Below, one piece after another: positions 58,192 to 64,000 of a stretch of DNA of 64,000 nt. How positions within the stretch are numbered: position 1 is the first letter of the stretch; the number at the start of each line of letters is the position of its first letter. The translations under genes and the position numbers were made by a program. This stretch comes from Helicostylum pulchrum (lineage: Eukaryota > Mucoromycota > Mucoromycetes > Mucorales > Mucoraceae), in the NCBI GenBank assembly GCA_025677825.1, contig JAIXMO010000023.1:124001-188000 (forward strand). Reading direction: 5' to 3'. The notes beneath the pieces are model-generated. The model saw only the letters and a list, made by a program, of their open reading frames with translations. It had not been told where the DNA came from and did no database searches.

Positions 58192-58966
58192 ATCAATAAA
58201 AAAAAAAAGAAGGGAAAAAAGAAAAAGAAAACGCGTTCTCAACTATAAATAATAATCAACTAAGGACGTCATAAGTTTATAAAATGTGAAAGTCCAATGG
58301 CGTAAAAGGGTTTTGTTTGTTTTAAAAAAAATGACACGTAAAACAAAAACAAAAAGGCTATGTGTTAAGACCAACTATATTCTATATTGTACAGTGCCAA
58401 TGAAAAAGTGAGCGGGATCGTTCCTGCAAAGCTTAATCTCGTTTTATGATTGTCTTTGGGTTTCTTTGTTGAAAGTTGATGGCGTAGAAGGATAATCTTT
58501 TAATTACGCTATAGGACTTGCAGTTTCCTTATTCAATTAAGAGTTTACGTATGTAATTAATTAAGAGTACTATCACTTGTAGTAATAAACAAAAAATTCA
58601 AGAATCAAATATTTCTCATTTACTCTTTTTATCCGTTGTAGAGATATCACTTCTAGCTTCAGAATAATATGATACACGTCTAACCTAGCTTGACGGAGAG
58701 AAGGGAGATACCCTTCACTTTTCTCGCAAACCCCCCAACCCCTCCAACCAATAAAAAATATCCAACAAAGTCGTTGCTTTTGCAGGTATTTATCTTTTCC
58801 TAAGGTAATGCAACAATTAGTTCCACTTTTCTCATCCAGCCTGATATGTAGTACGAAACTCAGTAAAACGTCAAAGTTCCTTAAATGGGACTGCTCCTTT
58901 TTTTTTTTTTTTTTTTTTAAAAAAAGAGATCTTTTTTGTAGATCTAGAGTTTTGTAATCTTAAACT
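58192..58966. other. Divergent intergenic region upstream of DBP6
   Basis: This 775-bp region separates divergent genes and must contain both promoters. A T-rich tract at 58897-58918 followed by A residues immediately precedes the DBP6 start. No gene or RNA is recognised. Confidence 0.45.
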
Positions 58967-61272
58967 ATGTTCTCGATCGCTAGATATAACGGAGACGCCG
59001 AAGAGGAGAAAGATACTCGTACGCTCGAGAAGAAGCAAGAGAGATTAAACAAGTTGAACGCCAAAATAGCAAACAAAAAGAGAAAGGAAGATACAACTAC
59101 TGACACGCCTGTTGAAAAGAAGAGAAAAAATGTCGAAGAAAAGGTAGAGGAAGTAAAGGTTGTTGAAAAGAAACCTGTCAAAGCACCAAAGAAGGAAACA
59201 CCAGCCGTCAAAGTAAAGGAAGAAACTGTTGTCGAGGAAGAAACTGCTGTTGAGGACGAAGCTGCTGTCGAGGAAGAAGCTGCTGTCGAGGAAGAAGAAG
59301 AAGTCGAGGAAGAAGATGCTATGGAAGAGGATACCGAAGAAGTAGAGATAAAAGAAGAAGAAAAGGAGGAACAAGTAGAAGAAGAGGAAGCAATGGAGGT
59401 AGTACAGGAAGAAGTACCTACGTTAGAAGCTTTCCCCGATATGTTGGGTCCCAAGAAAAAGCAAAGTAAAGAAGATGCCAAATTATTAAAGAGTATGGGT
59501 ATTCCCGAATGGATGTTGCAACCTACTGTTGTATCCCCTAGAGAATCTTGCGATTTAGATGGTGTAGGGCTATCAGATCATATTATTCAACGTTGTAAAG
59601 ACCTTGGATTATCTTCTTTATTTGCAGGTAAAATAATAACTAGCATTTTTTAAAAAAAGGAGGGATTTTAAACTAATACATGTAAATTTTTTTTTTTAGT
59701 TCAAAAGGCAGTTATTCCTGTATTTTTGAGAAGACAAGCACTTTATGACACTAGAAGAGTTCCCGGTGATATTTGTATTTCAGCACCTACTGGTAGTGGT
59801 AAAACCATGGCGTATGTTTTACCTATTGTTGATATATTGTCAAAGAGAGTGGTAACGAGATTACGTGCAGTTGTTGTATTACCTACTCGTGATTTGGTTA
59901 CGCAAGTGAAGGAAACTTTTGATGCGTTTGTTAAAGGTACTAATTTAGTAGTAGCAGCTGCTAGTGGTCAGCAGTCATTTTCACACGAGCAAAATGCTTT
60001 AGTAGGAAATGATCAAAGGTAAGAAAAAAATAGGGGGAGGTTACCTTGTACTTACAAATATGGTAATAGTTGCCCTGGTGGTAAGAGTAAGGTTGATATT
60101 TTGATCACAACACCTGGTCGTTTAATGGATCATTTAACTTCAACACCAAACTTTACACTTCAACACCTTCGTTTTTTGGTTATTGATGAAGCAGATCGTC
60201 TTTTAAATCAAAGTTATAATGATTGGTTGAATCAAATTTTGTTGGCTACTCGACCTGAAACCAATACGAGTGCACCTTTGTTAGACTTTAAATATGATCA
60301 ATACGGGTAAAGTATTCAATAATGCGTTACAAAAAAAAAAAAATTTAAAAACTAAAATCAAATGATATAGTGTGACTGAAGCAGATGCAATTGCACCAAG
60401 TTTTTTAAAGTCAAACTACCAATTGCCTACAACTGATCTTGATTTACCTAAAGCCCCTTCTGTAAAGTTAATATTTATATAATACGAAAAATACTGACTA
60501 ACAAAAATATAATAGATTCAAAAACTCTTGTTTTCTGCTACGTTGACAAAAAATCCTGCTAAAATTGCAGGATTACATTTAAATGAACCAGAATATATCT
60601 CTGTACAAAACGAAGATGGTAGCGAAACCAAACAAGAATACACAACACCCGAAGGACTTAAGGAGTTCATGACAATTTGTCCTACTGATAAGAAACCACT
60701 TATGGTTATTTATTTACTTCATCAACTGGGAATTAAATCGGGTTTATGCTTTACTAAATCTGTCGAATCTACACAGCGTCTTCAAATGTTAATAGAGGCT
60801 TATGAACAAACTCAACCTGAAGATAAACGTATTCGTGTTAAGGAATATTCTAGTGATCTTGGGCCTATTCAAAGAAAGAAGATGTTGAAACAATTTAAGG
60901 ATGGGCAAATTGACTTGTAAGTGTTTTGACGTTATGATTTATTATTTATGTACTAAAACACAACAACTTTTTAGATTAATTTGTTCTGATTTAATTGGTC
61001 GTGGTATTGATTTGGACTCAGTTCAGTTTGTGATCAGTTATGATGTTCCTTACTACATGGATAAGTATATCCATCGTGTTGGACGTACTGCACGTGCTGG
61101 TAGAGAAGGTGAAGCGTATACGCTGGTTGAAATGCAAGAGGCTCGACATTTTAAGGAAATATTGCGTCATGCGGGACATTTAAACCAAGTTAAACAATTA
61201 AAGATAGAAAAGGAAAGCTTGAAAAAACTTGTACCTGATTACGAGAAAGCAATGTCAAGTCTTACGGAATAA
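58967..61272 (+). CDS. DBP6: DEAD-box RNA helicase DBP6/DDX51 (ribosome biogenesis)
   Basis: Six exons (58967-59627, 59700-60018, 60070-60306, 60371-60461, 60516-60916, 60975-61272) give 668 aa, almost the length of human DDX51 (666). The first 170 residues are highly charged, with a long Glu/Val repeat region. Helicase motifs follow in order: SAPTGSGKT (I, near residue 250), PTRDLVTQ (Ia), TPGRLMDHL (Ib), VIDEADRLL (II), FSATL (III), [14 protein letters not shown] (IV), [13 protein letters not shown] (V) and [13 protein letters not shown] (VI). DDX51/Dbp6 acts in the nucleolus during early assembly of the 60S subunit. The insert between motifs II and III ([19 protein letters not shown]) is typical of this subfamily. 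VNX1 begins 103 bp downstream on the same strand. Confidence 0.92.
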
Positions 61273-61375
61273 TTAATAAAACCCAGTTTTTTTTCTGACT
61301 ATTTTTTTTTTTTTTTTTTTCTTTTTCTTTTCTCTTTTCTCTTTTCTGTTAACTCCATTAAGAATATATTTATAA

Positions 61376-64000
61376 ATGCCAAAACTAAAACGATCTTCTT
61401 CATCTCAAACAAGTCGCCGTAACCCAGAACAGTTGCATAGAAGAAATAGTGCTCAAATAAATGATACAATCGAAGAGGATATAAATGATAATGATACTAC
61501 TCAAAATGATGATACAGTATCAATAGATAGTACAGAAAGAGAAATGACACTAAAAGACCGTCAAGATGTAAATTTGGGATAATAAACAACAATTTGAACT
61601 TCCTACTTATTTACTATTTTTTTTTTAATGTATGTGTAGGCTATGAATAAGAGCCATCCTTTTGGTTTACCTATCTGGAAACCAGCTCTTTACAAAAAAT
61701 CTCGATCAGTTGTACGAAGTGCAAATCGAGCTCTTCATTCTGCTCCTTCTTCCGCTCCTGAACTGTTTTTAAACCCGGGAAATATTTTATGGTTATTAGT
61801 GTTTGGTTGGTGGTTATCCGTGTTGATCTTTATCGCTTCTATCGTCATCATGCTTGTTCCGTTTGGTGGAACTAGTTATGGCTGTGTGTTGAGGGAATTG
61901 GCGTTTTATTTGTTATGGCCGTTTGGTAGGTACGTTGAACGTCAAGTGGAAATTACACCTACTCAGCTCAATGGGTCCGGAACCAGTGATGAAGAAACTG
62001 GGTTATTGTCTTCTAAAAAGAAGAAACAGAATAAAAGATCTGTTATGGATCATGTAAAGAATTTCATTAGACTGGGTCCTGCTGGAATTATTTACTATCT
62101 CATTTATTTTATTATTATTGGTAAATCCTTTTTTTTTCTTCCTCTTTGTAGTCTTTACTAATACTTTATATATATATATAGCTCCACTGTTAATGTTGGC
62201 TTCTGCCGTTTGTTGGATGTGTGTTGTATCGATTCCAATGGCAAAACTAACCTATATCTTAGTACGTCATTTGTATCGCCACCCGCTAGCTCTCCGTTTT
62301 AAATCAAGTCCTTCTGGTCTTTCTCAAGCGGCAGCTAACGTGTCAGGAAAACCGTCAGTTATTTTATTATGTACCTATCAAGCGATTGGCTTACAATACT
62401 ACAAGTATACGTACGACGGTATCAATATTATCTTTATCAATTTAATCCCGTTGGTTTTTTTCGTTATATTTGATGACTGGGTATTGAAGAAGCATTTTCC
62501 TACACTGTTTATCACATCACCTGCTACTGTGTTTGGACTTTCTTTAGCTTCGGTGATTCCGCTTTCTTATTTTATCGGGATGGGCGTAAGTTCTGTTTCG
62601 GCTCAAAGTAGTATGGGTGTAGGTGCGGTGATCAATGCTACGTTTGGTAGTATTATTGAAATCATCTTGTACGCTGTGGCTCTGATAGGTGGAAAAAGCG
62701 CGCTGGTGGAAGGCGCTTTGATTGGTAGTTTCTTGGCGGGCGTCTTGCTGATGCCGGGCTGTTCCATGTTAAGTGGTGCTGTCAAACAAAAGGAGCAAAG
62801 ATTTAATGCAAAAAGTGCTGGTGTTACCTCAACCATGTTGATTATGGCTATTATTGGTGCGTTAACACCGACATTATTTTATCAAATGTTTGGATCTGTA
62901 AGTTTTTTTTTTATGAAAAAAGTAACCTAAAAAAAAAGCTAAAAAATTTGTTTTGTTTTAAAGTTTGAGTTACGGTGTATCGAATGTCCTGCTACCCCAG
63001 ATAACGGAACAATTGCTTGTTCAAGATGCTATTATGATCAATTGAACCCAACCGATGACCCTGTTTATCAAAATAGTGTGAAACCACTCATGTGGCTTTG
63101 TGCTGCCATCTTACCTTCGGTAAGTATTTTTGTTTGCGCAAAAAAAAGGAACAAATAATTAATTTATTTTGTATAGGCTTATGTGATTGGTCTTGTTTTT
63201 AGTTTGCATACACATGTAGATATGGTTTGGAAGAGCAACGATACGTCTCCAAAAAAGAACGCCAATTTAACATATTACGAGCGATTGATGCCTACACATA
63301 TTATCTCTCAACTTATCCATCATACCCCCGTTCAAGAGCAAGATGGCGAATCGCAAACTCATGTTACTACTTCAACGTCTCCAATTGCAGCATTACATGG
63401 TACACCTCAGGATACCGCCCATATCTCTTATGCATCCATAGGCAGCAGTAGTGGATCCGTTCCGGTATTAAATGCAGCAGGAACAGCATCTTCACCCGGC
63501 GCTGCTAACTTGACGACAACTTATTTACATACAAGAGAAATCGGAGAAGAAGATGAAGAAGACGAAGAAGAAGCAGCAGGTCACGATTCACCTAATTGGA
63601 GTAAAACGAAAAGTTTTGTCATATTGTTTGGGTGTACCTTACTTTATTCGCTTATTGCAGAAATCTTGGTGGATACGGTAGATGAAGTCATGGAAGACTT
63701 CCCGATGGATGAAAAGTTTTTAGGGTTGACATTGTTTGCGTTGGTGCCTAATATCACGGAATTCATGAACGCTATCTCGTTTGCTTTGTACGGTAATATC
63801 GTGCTTAGTATGGAGATTGGGTCTGCTTATGCGTTACAAGTTTGTTTGTTACAAATTCCTGCTATGGTTGCGTTTTCTGTTTGGTATAATTATGGAAAAG
63901 AAGAAATTGCAAAGTTCACGTTTAGGTAAAGTTAAACAAAAAAAAAAAAGTAATATGTTTTTATTTCTGACGTGTAGTGTAACTTATTTTAGTCTTGTAT
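61376..64000 (+). CDS. VNX1: VNX1-type vacuolar cation/proton exchanger, 3' end cut off
   Basis: Exons 61376-61567, 61640-62120, 62182-62897, 62964-63119, 63177-63925 and one from 63978 onward give about 772 residues before the window ends; yeast Vnx1 is 908 aa. The cytosolic N-terminus is polar (RRNSAQINDTIEED). Many membrane segments follow: IWKPALYKKSRSV, then NILWLLVFGWWLSVLIFIAS, GIIYYLIYFIIIGAPLLMLA, and the first exchanger repeat with NATFGSIIEIILYAVAL, the acidic GNA/GS-x-x-E-type motif. A Ser/Pro/acidic loop (EEDEEDEEEAAG) separates it from the second repeat, which has DEVMEDFPMDEKFLGLTLFA, VPNITEFMNAISFALYGN and MEIGSAYALQVCLLQIP. The family exchanges Na+, K+ or Ca2+ for protons at the vacuole. 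A soluble loop has two CxxC pairs (CIEC and CSRC). Confidence 0.9.

Noticed and set aside
58960..59481. Minus-strand Ser/Thr-rich frame of 173 codons
   Set aside because: It is antisense to the Glu/Lys-rich N-terminus of DBP6; GAA/GAG codons appear as Phe/Ser on the reverse strand.

Overview
The window is AT-rich nuclear DNA from a filamentous fungus. It most likely comes from the Mucoromycota (Mucorales-like). The reasons are the many short introns (mostly 45-110 nt, GTAAGT-like donors, T-rich 3' ends), long A/T homopolymers throughout, fungal orthologues (LAA1, CSE1, CAC2, LSM2, ERG10, DBP6, VNX1), a Zn2Cys6 factor, and decayed copies of gene families I associate with Mucorales. I cannot name the species. 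All gene models were joined by hand from reading frames and splice sites; the exon lengths of every intact model sum to a multiple of three.

Layout. 1-8 kb is a gene-poor island: a multi-exon member of a Mucorales-type repeated family with an apparent 1-nt frameshift (1531-3586, minus), a second remnant with internal stops (about 4.0-4.9 kb), and a Tc1/mariner-like DD34E element (about 6.34-7.93 kb) with a frameshifted transposase and 22-bp iterated subterminal boxes. 8.3-35.9 kb is dense: LAA1/HEATR5 (AP-1 trafficking), an unrecognised 486-aa protein, a Zn2Cys6 factor, an F-box protein divergent from CSE1 (importin-alpha export), CAC2 (CAF-1 p60 chromatin assembly), a CAP-Gly protein, LSM2 (mRNA decay/U6 RNA), an HSF-type factor and a Medusa-type (DUF7082) regulator. 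36-43 kb is a second gene-poor island with simple repeats, a G-quadruplex motif and another decayed gene. 43.3-64 kb is dense again: ERG10 thiolase, an intronless 7-TM protein, short-form tRNase Z, a CID/RS/zinc-knuckle RNA-processing protein, a B-box/DUF2009 protein, a CP2/Grainyhead factor, an unrecognised protein, the DEAD-box helicase DBP6/DDX51 and the 5' part of VNX1, which runs off the window end.

These are independent housekeeping and regulatory genes rather than one pathway, although four sequence-specific or developmental regulators (Zn2Cys6, HSF-type, Medusa-type, CP2) sit within about 37 kb. RNA metabolism is also well represented (LSM2, tRNase Z, CID protein, DBP6). I found no clear tRNA, rRNA or CRISPR array. 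One structured, T-tract-terminated element at 16.53-16.65 kb is an unidentified ncRNA candidate. I do not see a convincing new multi-gene system; the best leads are single loci, listed as findings.
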